Shown here piece after piece: positions 25,542 to 32,992 of a stretch of 64,000 bases of DNA (positions are counted from its first letter, which is position 1; the number at the start of each line of letters is the position of its first letter). A program made the position numbers and the translations under genes. Below the pieces are notes generated by a model, which saw only the letters and a program-made list of their open reading frames with translations, did not search any database and had not been told where the DNA came from. Origin of the DNA: Pseudomonadota bacterium (GTDB taxonomy: Bacteria > Pseudomonadota > Gammaproteobacteria > JAKAQQ01); NCBI GenBank assembly GCA_021798115.1, contig JAJZYM010000003.1:1-64000 (forward strand), given 5' to 3'.

Positions 25542-27036
25542 GGGTCACGAGCCGGCTGGCGCCTGTCTCGGCGATGAGAAGCACCCCGGGGCGGAGCCAG
25601 GCCATGCCCTCGGGCATGTCGAGGCCGGTGGCGATCGTGCGCACGTTGCGGGTGCGGAGGTCGATGCGGCGGATCGCCCCGTTGAAGGTGTCGGCCACGT
25701 AGAGATCCTCCCCCGCCGAGGCGAGTCCTTGGGGATGCTGGAAGAGCGCCTGCGCGAGCGGGCCGTCGCGGTCCCCCCAGCTGAAGAGCCCCTGGCCGGC
25801 CACCGTCCGCACCTGGCCCTTCCGAGGAAGGAGCTCCTGGATGGAGGAGCTTTCGGGAGAGGCCACGAAAATTCCCCCGCCCGGAGCCGGTGCCAGTGCT
25901 GTCGGTTGCGCGAATTGCGCCCGGTGGCGGGGTCCCGCGCGCAGTCCTTCGTCGCCGTCTCCCGCCCAGAGATCGATCTCGTCGGTCTTGAGGTCGAGGC
26001 GGAAGACCTGGTGCGATCCGGCCATGGCGATCCAGAGCGCGTCGCCCCTCCGGAGGAGACCCCAGGGGGCGTTGAGTGCGATCGCGTGTGCCGGCCCGTG
26101 TGCGCGGCGCGCGTAACCGAGCGTTCCGGTGCCGGCCAGGGTGCGCACGCGTAACGTCTTCAGAGAGACGGTCCGGATGAGGTTGTTTCCGGTGTCTGCC
26201 ACGTAGAGACGCCTACGACCAAAGGCGACGCCCTCGGGATGAGCGAAGCTGGCCACACGGGGGGCTCCGTTGCGTGCCCCGGCGTGTCCACTCCCGATGA
26301 CCGCCCGCAGTCGGCCCCGCGGGCTCAAGAGCAGGATCCGGTTGGCGGTGGTGTCGGCGACCGCCACGAGGCCGTCGCCGGCGGCGACGGCCCCCGGCCA
26401 GCGGAGGAGGCCGCGCGGGACGCGGGGCGGGATGATGCGGATCGGTCGGGGAGTGAGCCGGTGGGTGGCGAGCGCTTGTGCGCGCAGGTGGTCGACCGCC
26501 TGCGCGAGCGAGGCGTACGGAGTCTCACCCAGCCAGGCGGCGCGCGGATGCCCGTCTGCGCCCAAGAGCACGTACGTCGGCCAGGCGTTCACGCCGTAGG
26601 CGTTCCAGAGCCGCAGCCCCCGATCGAGCATGACCGGGGCCCGAACGTCGTGAGCCGCGAGGAACACCTTGAGTGCGGGCAGCGTGCCAGAGTCGGTGAA
26701 CTTGGGACTATCGATCTCGACGACGGTGAGGGCGTGCGGATGCGCCGCCTCGAGCCGGGCGAGGACGGGCAGCATCTGTACGCAATTGATGCATCCGGGT
26801 GTGAAGAAGTCGAGGAGCACGATCCGTCCCCGGAGATCGGCCAGGGTGAGAGGGTGGGCGACTTCGAGCCACGGATCCCCTTGGGGGAAGGGCACGGGGG
26901 GGATCGGGGCCGCCGCCTGGCCGCGCGCGCACGAAGCGGTGAACAAAAGGAGGACCGCGAGGGCGAGCGGGCCGATCCTTGGGCCCGCCCGCCCGGGGTG
27001 TCGCTGAGCGACGCTGATCGAGGTCGGATGCGGCAC
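25462..27036 (-). CDS. Exported thioredoxin-like/NHL-repeat lipoprotein
   Basis: A 524-residue protein with a lipoprotein-type signal (hydrophobic core LALAVLLLFTA then lipobox TASC, Cys about 36), a TlpA/thioredoxin-like domain (about 55-190) with CINC in place of CxPC (FFTPGCINCVQMLPVL), and an NHL beta-propeller (about 215-515; repeats like VADTTANRILLLSPRGR, VADTGNNLIRTV, VADTFNGAIRRI). The same domain order occurs in NHLRC2-type proteins. GTG start with GAGGA six bases upstream. That start region is duplicated 71 bases upstream. Function is unknown; redox sensing or scaffolding in the envelope is a guess. Confidence 0.8.
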   Translation of the reverse strand: MPHPTSISVAQRHPGRAGPRIGPLALAVLLLFTASCARGQAAAPIPPVPFPQGDPWLEVAHPLTLADLRGRIVLLDFFTPGCINCVQMLPVLARLEAAHPHALTVVEIDSPKFTDSGTLPALKVFLAAHDVRAPVMLDRGLRLWNAYGVNAWPTYVLLGADGHPRAAWLGETPYASLAQAVDHLRAQALATHRLTPRPIRIIPPRVPRGLLRWPGAVAAGDGLVAVADTTANRILLLSPRGRLRAVIGSGHAGARNGAPRVASFAHPEGVAFGRRRLYVADTGNNLIRTVSLKTLRVRTLAGTGTLGYARRAHGPAHAIALNAPWGLLRRGDALWIAMAGSHQVFRLDLKTDEIDLWAGDGDEGLRAGPRHRAQFAQPTALAPAPGGGIFVASPESSSIQELLPRKGQVRTVAGQGLFSWGDRDGPLAQALFQHPQGLASAGEDLYVADTFNGAIRRIDLRTRNVRTIATGLDMPEGMAWLRPGVLLIAETGASRLVTLTVANGAVRPWPIRGGRRAPPERNGR

Positions 27037-27047
27037 GAGCAGTCCTC
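27016..27047. repeat. Direct repeat copy A (covers the NHL-lipoprotein start)
   Basis: 32 bases that recur at 27087-27118 with two mismatches (71-bp offset). This copy carries, on the minus strand, the GAGGACT ribosome-binding region and the GTG start plus the first seven codons of the NHL lipoprotein gene. Confidence 0.8.
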
Positions 27048-27075
27048 GAGGCGTTACCGTTGTTTGTGCCCTTGA

Positions 27076-30000
27076 TTACGTGTGCCGATCGAGGTCGGAT
27101 GCGGCACGGGCAATCCTCTGGTAGTGGTGCAGCAGGGTGAGGAAACGGGCGTCTTCGAAGTGGAACGCCGTCCGCTCCGCGACGGTGGGCCGGTGATCCG
27201 AACTCTCGACGGCCCCGAGGAGCGCCCCGAAGACGCCGTTGAAGCGGGCCGGATTCGCGGCCATCCAGGAGGTGAGGCGGGCGAGGAGCTCTTGCGCCTC
27301 GTGCCGGCCGGCACGGTGGTGGGCGAGTTTCTCGAGGTGCAGACGGAGCGCCCGGGCCGCGAGCACCGTTGCGGTGTCGGTGCTGAGGGCCTCTGCGATG
27401 CGCCGGGCGAAGGCGTACTGAACGTCGAGATCCCGGGTCGTCACCTGAATGCGGGGATCTTCACGCACGACGAGCGGGGCCTCGAGGCGGTGTCCGCCGG
27501 CGATGAGGACGACCGTATAGCGACCGGGAGGCACGAAGGGTCCCTGGGGGGCGACCGGTGTCCGGCCGATGTCTCCGGGTCCGCCCCAACCGTACATCAG
27601 GGCGCGGGGGCGCGCGATGTGAAGATGCCAGACGAAACGGTTGAGCCCCGCCCGATCCGTGAGACGGTTGACCGGAGCACGGAAAAAGTTCGGGAACGCG
27701 GGTTGCGCCAGAGGGTGCGGACGCTCCCGTGTGGCGGAGGAGAATGCCCTGAGGATGTGACCGTGGGGACCCAGGATCTCGAGCCGGATCGGACCGCGGA
27801 GCGGGTGGTCCAGGAAGTAATAAATCAGGGCGCCGTTTTGCGGATTGGGGGCCTGGGGGACTTCCGGCGGGAAGGGCTCGGCTCGGAACATCGTCCGCCG
27901 GATGTGGGTGGCGACCGCCGGGCGGAAAAGCCAGACCCGACGGCGGGCGATCGCCCGCTTCGCCTGCAGAAGCGGGACGATGTCGTGGAACATCCAGATC
28001 CCGCGGCCGTGAGTGCCCACGACGAGGTCGTCGCCGTGGAGGGCGAGATCGTGAATGGCCGTGGTCGGAAGATTGTCCCCGAAACGCTGCCAGACCCGGC
28101 CGTCGTCGAACGAGACATAGAGCCCGAGTTCGGTTCCGGCGAAGAGCAACCCGCGCCGGTCGGGATCTTCACGCACGACGTGCACGTAGGCGTGGGACGG
28201 AAGCCCGCGCGCCCGAAGGCGCCAGCTCCGTCCGCCGTCGTGGGTCACATAGATGTAGGGCCGATCGTCGTTGAGGCGGTGGAGATCAACGGCCAGGTAG
28301 GCGGAACGGGCGTCGAAGGGCGAGGCCGTGATGCGGTCGATCCGGCTCCATGGGCGCAGGCCCCGGGGAGTGACGTTCGTCCAGTGTCGACCCCCGTCGG
28401 TCGTGTGCCAGACGAATCCGTTGGTGGTCCCCACCCAGAGATCCCCCGGCGCCCGGGGCGAGACGGCGATTGTGTAGATCGCCCCGTAGCCGAGGGCGGT
28501 GGCGTTGGCGATCGTGGGGGGTGTCTTCCACGAAGTCGGCCCGTGGATACGCCGGCCGGTGAGATCGGGGCTGATCGCCGTCCAACGGCGGCCGCCGTCG
28601 GACGAGCGCAGCACCTTCTGTGCGCCGACATAGAGCGCGTAGGGCGCCCGCGGGGAGACCGCGAGGGGAACGATCCAGGAATAACGGTACGGGGCCAAGG
28701 GCAGCGGCTGGCCGAAGGTGTTGAGGGGCCAGGGCGAGATGTTTTCGGACAGGCCCGTTCGGCTGTCGTAGCGGCTCACGCTTCCACCGATGTCGGTGCC
28801 GAAGACGATATGGGGGTCGGTCGGGTCAGGGATGGCATAGCCTGCTTCCCCGCCCGCCGTCGCCGTCCAGGAGCGGAGCGTGAGGATCCCCTCGTTGCTC
28901 CGGCTCACGAGATTGAGGCTTCCCGAGTCCTGCTGGGTGGCGTAAATATGGAAGGGGTAGCGGTTGTCGGTTGCCAGCCGATAGATCTGGGCCGTGGGCT
29001 GGTTGAGCCAGGGGGTCCACGTCCGTCCGCCGTCGACGCTGATCGCGACGCCCTGATCGACCCCGAGGATCATGCGCTTCGGGTGGGTGGGCGAAATCCA
29101 CATCGTGTGGAAGTCGTCGCCGCTCGGGGACCCTTTGATGCAGACGAAGTTTTCGCCGCCGTCGAGTGAGCGGTAGAAGGCCGTGTTGGGCACATAGACG
29201 ACGTCGGGGTTCTTGGGATCGACAAAAATTTCGCCGAAATACCAGCCGCGTCGCCAGAGGTTGCGGTCGGCGTTGACGAGCGTCCAGGTATGGCCGCCGT
29301 CGAGCGAACGGTAGATGCCGCCTCCCGGGTGGGCGCTCACCACGGCGTAAAGGAGCCCGTGCGGCGCGACCGCGAGGCCGATACGCCCGGCGCGTGCGAG
29401 CGGGAGGCCGCGGGTCTTGAGCCGCCGCCAGCTCCGCCCGCCATCGCTCGAGCGGTAGACGGCCGAGTTGTGCCCCTCGAGAGGGGGATACTGTGTCCAG
29501 GGCGGGCGCACCGCACTCCAGCTCGTGGCGTAGAGCACGCGTGGGTTGTCGGGGTCGGTGACGAGGTCGGCCACGCCGGTCCGATCGTTGAGCCGGAGCA
29601 CGTGATGCCAGTGCCGCCCGCCGTCGAGGGTCATGTAGATGCCGCGTTCGGGGTTGGGCCCGAAGCTGTGACCGAGCGCCGCAACGAGAACGTGGTTGGG
29701 ATTGTGCGGCGAGACGATGATGTCGGAGATCTGCCGGGTTTTCGTGAGGCCCACGGCGTGCCACGTCCGGCCGCCGTTCGTCGAGCGGAACACCCCGCCC
29801 CCGAGCGAGACATCCGAGCGCATGTCCGCCTCTCCCGTCCCGACGTAGATGATCTTCGGGTTCGACGGTGCGACGGCGATCGCGCCGATCGAGGCGACGG
29901 GGCCGTGCTGGAAGAGGGGTGTCCAGGTGACCCCCCCGTCCTCGCTGCGGAAGACGCCGCCGTCGACCGATCCGAAGTAATAGAGGTTCGGGTGGCCGGC

Positions 30001-30168
30001 GACGCCGGTGACGGCGAGCACCCGGCCGCCGCGGTAGGGCCCGAGAAAGCGTGCGCGCAAGGCGTGAAAGAGGGCGGGTGGCATCGGGTGGGGCGCGGCG
30101 AGCACTGGGGCCGTCGCAAGGAGGAGAAACGCGAGACCGGCGAGAGCGGGGCGAAGGGCGTGGCGCAT
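27076..30168 (-). CDS. Large secreted BNR/Asp-box (VPS10-like) beta-propeller protein
   Basis: A 1030-residue exported protein. Signal peptide (MRHALRPALAGLAFLLLATA, cleavage near VLA-AP) then at least eleven Asp-box repeats of the form SxDGGxTW (for example SEDGGVTW, STNGGRTW, SSDGGRSW, SVDGGRTW, THDGGRSW) spread over residues 60-720, as in sortilin/VPS10-like and xyloglucanase-type ten-bladed propellers. The C-terminal 300 residues hold a beta-sandwich-like part (NRFVWHLHIARPRAL, PGRYTVVLIAGG) and a helical end. Similar bacterial proteins are usually annotated as glycosyl hydrolase BNR proteins without proven activity. The NHL-lipoprotein gene follows after 39 bases. Confidence 0.8.
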   Translation of the reverse strand: MRHALRPALAGLAFLLLATAPVLAAPHPMPPALFHALRARFLGPYRGGRVLAVTGVAGHPNLYYFGSVDGGVFRSEDGGVTWTPLFQHGPVASIGAIAVAPSNPKIIYVGTGEADMRSDVSLGGGVFRSTNGGRTWHAVGLTKTRQISDIIVSPHNPNHVLVAALGHSFGPNPERGIYMTLDGGRHWHHVLRLNDRTGVADLVTDPDNPRVLYATSWSAVRPPWTQYPPLEGHNSAVYRSSDGGRSWRRLKTRGLPLARAGRIGLAVAPHGLLYAVVSAHPGGGIYRSLDGGHTWTLVNADRNLWRRGWYFGEIFVDPKNPDVVYVPNTAFYRSLDGGENFVCIKGSPSGDDFHTMWISPTHPKRMILGVDQGVAISVDGGRTWTPWLNQPTAQIYRLATDNRYPFHIYATQQDSGSLNLVSRSNEGILTLRSWTATAGGEAGYAIPDPTDPHIVFGTDIGGSVSRYDSRTGLSENISPWPLNTFGQPLPLAPYRYSWIVPLAVSPRAPYALYVGAQKVLRSSDGGRRWTAISPDLTGRRIHGPTSWKTPPTIANATALGYGAIYTIAVSPRAPGDLWVGTTNGFVWHTTDGGRHWTNVTPRGLRPWSRIDRITASPFDARSAYLAVDLHRLNDDRPYIYVTHDGGRSWRLRARGLPSHAYVHVVREDPDRRGLLFAGTELGLYVSFDDGRVWQRFGDNLPTTAIHDLALHGDDLVVGTHGRGIWMFHDIVPLLQAKRAIARRRVWLFRPAVATHIRRTMFRAEPFPPEVPQAPNPQNGALIYYFLDHPLRGPIRLEILGPHGHILRAFSSATRERPHPLAQPAFPNFFRAPVNRLTDRAGLNRFVWHLHIARPRALMYGWGGPGDIGRTPVAPQGPFVPPGRYTVVLIAGGHRLEAPLVVREDPRIQVTTRDLDVQYAFARRIAEALSTDTATVLAARALRLHLEKLAHHRAGRHEAQELLARLTSWMAANPARFNGVFGALLGAVESSDHRPTVAERTAFHFEDARFLTLLHHYQRIARAASDLDRHT
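27087..27118. repeat. Direct repeat copy B (end of the BNR-protein gene)
   Basis: Second copy of the 32-base repeat. On the minus strand it holds GAGGATTGCCC and a GTG that opens a 17-codon frame beginning MPHPTSI, the same first seven residues as the NHL lipoprotein, ending at 27054. At the same time it encodes the last residues (AASDLDR region) of the BNR protein in another frame. Confidence 0.8.
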
Positions 30169-30195
30169 GGCGTCGTCCGGGGAGGGGGTCTTTGG

Positions 30196-30201
30196 TATTG
30201 T
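30196..30201 (+). promoter_or_regulatory. Putative -10 (TATTGT) for the phosphatase gene
   Basis: GGTATTGTAGG in the divergent gap, 30 bases before the TTG start at 30231. Weak, but A+T-rich against its surroundings. Confidence 0.3.
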
Positions 30202-30230
30202 AGGACGAACCCCGTGGCGGGTGACAGGCC

Positions 30231-31055
30231 TTGAACGACCCGGAGAAACTGAGGATTGCACGTTACCCTGCGAACGAGCGGGGACGCGATTTCGTCGTGG
30301 GCGATCTCCACGGGTGCCGTGCCCTCCTCGACCGCCTCTTGGAGGAGGTGGCTTTTGATCCCGAGCGCGACCGGCTTTTCAGCGTCGGCGATCTCATCGA
30401 CCGTGGGCCGGAATCCATGCGTTGTCTGGATCTTCTGGACGAGCCCTGGTGTCATGCGGTGTTGGGCAACCACGAGGTGATGTTGATCGATTTCTTCGCC
30501 CGCGCGCTGGCGCTCGGCGGACGCGTCGTCTGGGAAGAAGAACACGATTTCCTGCGTAACGGTGGCGGCTGGGTGCGGCGCGAACTGGTCGAGGGCGGCA
30601 CCCGCGTGGGCCCGCGTCTCATGGAGGTCTTGACCCAGCTCGAGACCCTTCCGCACCTCATCGTTGTCGGCACGGCCGCCGAACGCTTCCACGTGGTGCA
30701 CGCCGAGCTCGTCCGGCCGGCGGGAGCCTCCTCTCTCGTCTATCGTGACAAGGACATCGACCGCGACTTCGCGCATCTTCACGCGTCGGAGAGGGAGCGG
30801 CTCAAGGAGGTGGTGTCCTGGTCGCGTCGTCTCATGGGGCGGGGGGGGGACGGCTCTGCTCCCGAGACGGTCGAGGGCCTCTCGCCCACCTACTGCGGGC
30901 ACACGCCGGGGTTTTCTCCGCGCCGCCTGGCGTCCCACATCTGCATCGACACGGGGGCGTATCTGCCCTATCTCTTCGCCGAGGAGCGTGGACACGGCTG
31001 GGGACTCACCCTGGTCGAACCGCAAACCGGGGTTTTCACCCGCGCCGAGCCCTGA
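30231..31055 (+). CDS. PPP-family metallophosphatase (PphA/ApaH-like)
   Basis: A 274-residue calcineurin-like phosphoesterase. All PPP metal motifs are visible: GDLHGC (about 24), GDLIDRGPES (about 51), GNHE (about 81), and later His residues (HVVHAE, CGHTP). The motif set and length suit the bacterial serine/threonine phosphatases PphA/PphB (Prp) and ApaH alike. ApaH is usually in an apaG/ksgA context, which is absent here, so I favour a PphA-like protein phosphatase. TTG start is the only reasonable one upstream of RIARYPANERGRDFVVGD. Confidence 0.82.
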   Translation: MNDPEKLRIARYPANERGRDFVVGDLHGCRALLDRLLEEVAFDPERDRLFSVGDLIDRGPESMRCLDLLDEPWCHAVLGNHEVMLIDFFARALALGGRVVWEEEHDFLRNGGGWVRRELVEGGTRVGPRLMEVLTQLETLPHLIVVGTAAERFHVVHAELVRPAGASSLVYRDKDIDRDFAHLHASERERLKEVVSWSRRLMGRGGDGSAPETVEGLSPTYCGHTPGFSPRRLASHICIDTGAYLPYLFAEERGHGWGLTLVEPQTGVFTRAEP

Positions 31056-31106
31056 GCTCCGTCGTATGGCGCGCGCACGGGGTGTGCGATGTCCCCTGCG
31101 CTGTGG

Positions 31107-31112
31107 GACAAT
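31107..31112 (+). promoter_or_regulatory. Putative -10 (GACAAT) for the OsmC-family gene
   Basis: TGTGGGACAATCCC, 33 bases before the preferred GTG at 31146. Its position inside the longer open frame is one reason to prefer the shorter protein. Confidence 0.35.
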
Positions 31113-31145
31113 CCCGCGATCGTCGTCCCGATATCGGAGCCGCCC

Positions 31146-31610
31146 GTGAACGCATCCGTACGCGTCCTTTTGAGACAAGAGCAGGATTATCGTTTTGTGG
31201 TCGATTGGCGGGAGGGGCGGGCGGCTTTCGTCGCGGACGAAGAGCCGCCTCTCGGCGGCGGCGATGGCCCGAGTCCTCTCCAACTTCTCCTGAGTGCGGT
31301 CGCGAGCTGTCTCTCGTCGAGCCTTGTTTTTGCGCTCCGTAAGCACCACGAGGACGGCGGGACGATTCGCGCCGAAGCCGTCGGGCGGACGGGACGAAAC
31401 GCACGCGGGCGCCTGCGGGTCGAAGCGATCGAGGTCCGTCTGAGTCTGGGTGCTCCGGCCACCGAGGTCCGGAGCCTCGGGCGGATCGTGCAAGAGTTCG
31501 AGGATTTCTGCACCGTCGGCCAAAGTGTGGCGCGCGGCATTCCGCTCACGGTGCGCCTCGAGGACGGGAACGGAGCCGAGATTCCCGGTCTCGTCGCACC
31601 CCCGGATTGA
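31146..31610 (+). CDS. OsmC/Ohr-family protein
   Basis: A 154-residue OsmC-like domain protein. The motif GDGPSPLQLLLSAVASCLSSSLVFALRK contains the family SPxxLLLxAxxxC pattern with one Cys, and a second Cys is in FEDFCTVGQSV near residue 120. The two-Cys arrangement is that of OsmC/Ohr/YhfA peroxidase-like proteins. GTG 31146 has GGAG six bases upstream; an ATG at 31089 is possible but would span the putative promoter. The substrate (organic peroxide or another thiol-reactive compound) is not indicated. Confidence 0.75.
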   Translation: MNASVRVLLRQEQDYRFVVDWREGRAAFVADEEPPLGGGDGPSPLQLLLSAVASCLSSSLVFALRKHHEDGGTIRAEAVGRTGRNARGRLRVEAIEVRLSLGAPATEVRSLGRIVQEFEDFCTVGQSVARGIPLTVRLEDGNGAEIPGLVAPPD

Positions 31611-31658
31611 GAGCCGGCGGAGGTTGGCGCACTTCCTGTGGGCGGGGGTCTCTGAGGG

Positions 31659-32936
31659 TCAGAGCGCCTGGAGTGCGCCGTAGACGCCGAGCGCCACCGT
31701 GAGAACGATGAGTGAGAGAACGAGAACGGCGTAGCCGCCACGCAGGCGGTGCGCGGGGGGCAGCGCACGACGGGCCAAAAGATAAAGGAACCCGAGGACG
31801 ATCGGGAGGAGGAGGGCGTTCATGACTTCGATCGCGATCGAGAGCGTGACGAGATTCACGCCGCTCGTGACGAGGAGGGCCCCCGCCACGAGGGCCAGGG
31901 CGTAGACGAGGTAGAACCAAGGGGCTTCGTGCAGGCGGTGGTTGAGGGACCGGCGGTAGCCGCTGACTTCCCCGAGGCCCCAGGCCGCGGTGAGCGAGAC
32001 GACGATGCCGGCCACGAGGCTGGCGCCGACGATGCCGACGGCGAAGACGGCCCGACCGACCGGCCCGCCGAGAAAGGACGTGAGCGTCCGGCTGATCTCG
32101 GGAACATCGTTGAGCGAGGCGTGCGGATTGCTGCGGCCGATCGTTGCGGCGACGGCCACGATCATGGCGATCATGATCGCTTGGGTGAGAAAGGCTCCGA
32201 GCAGGGTGTCGGCGCGCGCCTCGCCGATGTGGTGGCGCTTGAGTTTTTTGTCGACGACGGACGCCTGCTGGTAGAAGACCATCCAGGGCATGATCACCGC
32301 CCCGATGTTCGCGGCGACCAGATAAAGATAGGAGGTGTGTCCGATGGGGAAGGTGCCGAGCCCGCGCAGGAGGGAGGGGATGTGGGGGTGCGCGCGGTAC
32401 GCCACGTAGAAGAGGGCCACTTCGAACAGCCCGACGATGATGGCGACGATTTCGACCGAACGGTACGATCCGCTGATGACCACGAAGAGAAGAAAGAGCA
32501 CCGTCGCCCACACGCTCAGATCGAGCGGAATCCCGTAAATCTGCCCGGCGCCGGCCATGCCGATCATTTCGGTCACGAGGGCGCCCACGCACGAGACCAG
32601 AAGGGTCGTGACCGAGATCCACGCCCAGAGGGGTCCGAAGGTCTCGCGGATGAGCTCGCCGTGCCCGCGTCCCGTGTAAAGTCCCAGCCGAACGGTGAGC
32701 TCCTGCACCATGTAGAGGATGGGGATGAGAAAGAGCTGAAGAGCAATGAGGGTGTAGCCCCATTCGGCTCCGCTCTGCGCTGCGGTCACCAGGCTTCCGG
32801 CATCCGTGTCGGCCAGCATGACGATGAGGCCCGGCCCCATGACGAGGAGGAAAAGCCCGAGACGGCCGCGCAACCCCCTTCGGACTCTTTCGCCCTCCGC
32901 CTCCTCGGTCACGACAGGCTGCGGCTGGGCATGCAT
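31659..32936 (-). CDS. Nramp-family divalent metal transporter with altered TM1 motif
   Basis: A 425-residue inner membrane transporter with about 11 helices. It aligns with MntH-type Nramps around GPGLIVML, but the TM1 metal motif DPGN reads DAGS here (ADTDAGSLVTA). TM6 keeps the AxxMP pattern (NIGAVIMPWMV), yet the following HN of MPHN is WM. These changes resemble divergent Nramp branches with different ion preference, so Mn2+/H+ symport should not be assumed. A TATAAT -10 and an inverted repeat lie just upstream, suggesting metal- or stress-dependent control. It sits downstream of dsbD on the same strand but has its own promoter. Confidence 0.8.
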   Translation of the reverse strand: MHAQPQPVVTEEAEGERVRRGLRGRLGLFLLVMGPGLIVMLADTDAGSLVTAAQSGAEWGYTLIALQLFLIPILYMVQELTVRLGLYTGRGHGELIRETFGPLWAWISVTTLLVSCVGALVTEMIGMAGAGQIYGIPLDLSVWATVLFLLFVVISGSYRSVEIVAIIVGLFEVALFYVAYRAHPHIPSLLRGLGTFPIGHTSYLYLVAANIGAVIMPWMVFYQQASVVDKKLKRHHIGEARADTLLGAFLTQAIMIAMIVAVAATIGRSNPHASLNDVPEISRTLTSFLGGPVGRAVFAVGIVGASLVAGIVVSLTAAWGLGEVSGYRRSLNHRLHEAPWFYLVYALALVAGALLVTSGVNLVTLSIAIEVMNALLLPIVLGFLYLLARRALPPAHRLRGGYAVLVLSLIVLTVALGVYGALQAL

Positions 32937-32968
32937 GGGGACGGACTCGTGGGCGAAGGAGCCTGCCG

Positions 32969-32974
32969 ATTATA
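32969..32974 (-). promoter_or_regulatory. -10 element (TATAAT) for the Nramp gene
   Basis: ATTATA on the plus strand is a perfect TATAAT on the minus strand, 33 bases upstream of the ATG. The -35 (TAAATA-like at 32992-32997) is poor. Confidence 0.6.
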
Positions 32975-32975
32975 C

Positions 32976-32992
32976 AGGACCATAATAGTCCT
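32976..32992. promoter_or_regulatory. Inverted repeat between -10 and -35 of the Nramp promoter (operator candidate)
   Basis: AGGAC-N7-GTCCT fills the spacer between the -10 and the -35 position, where a bound repressor would block polymerase. It ends inside the dsbD stop codon. The arms are short (5 bp). A metal-responsive repressor is plausible for an Nramp gene but is inference. Confidence 0.45.

Noticed and set aside
27082-29169. A 695-codon plus-strand open frame
   Set aside because: Antisense to the BNR propeller gene, which has a signal peptide and regular Asp boxes; the frame itself has no domain.
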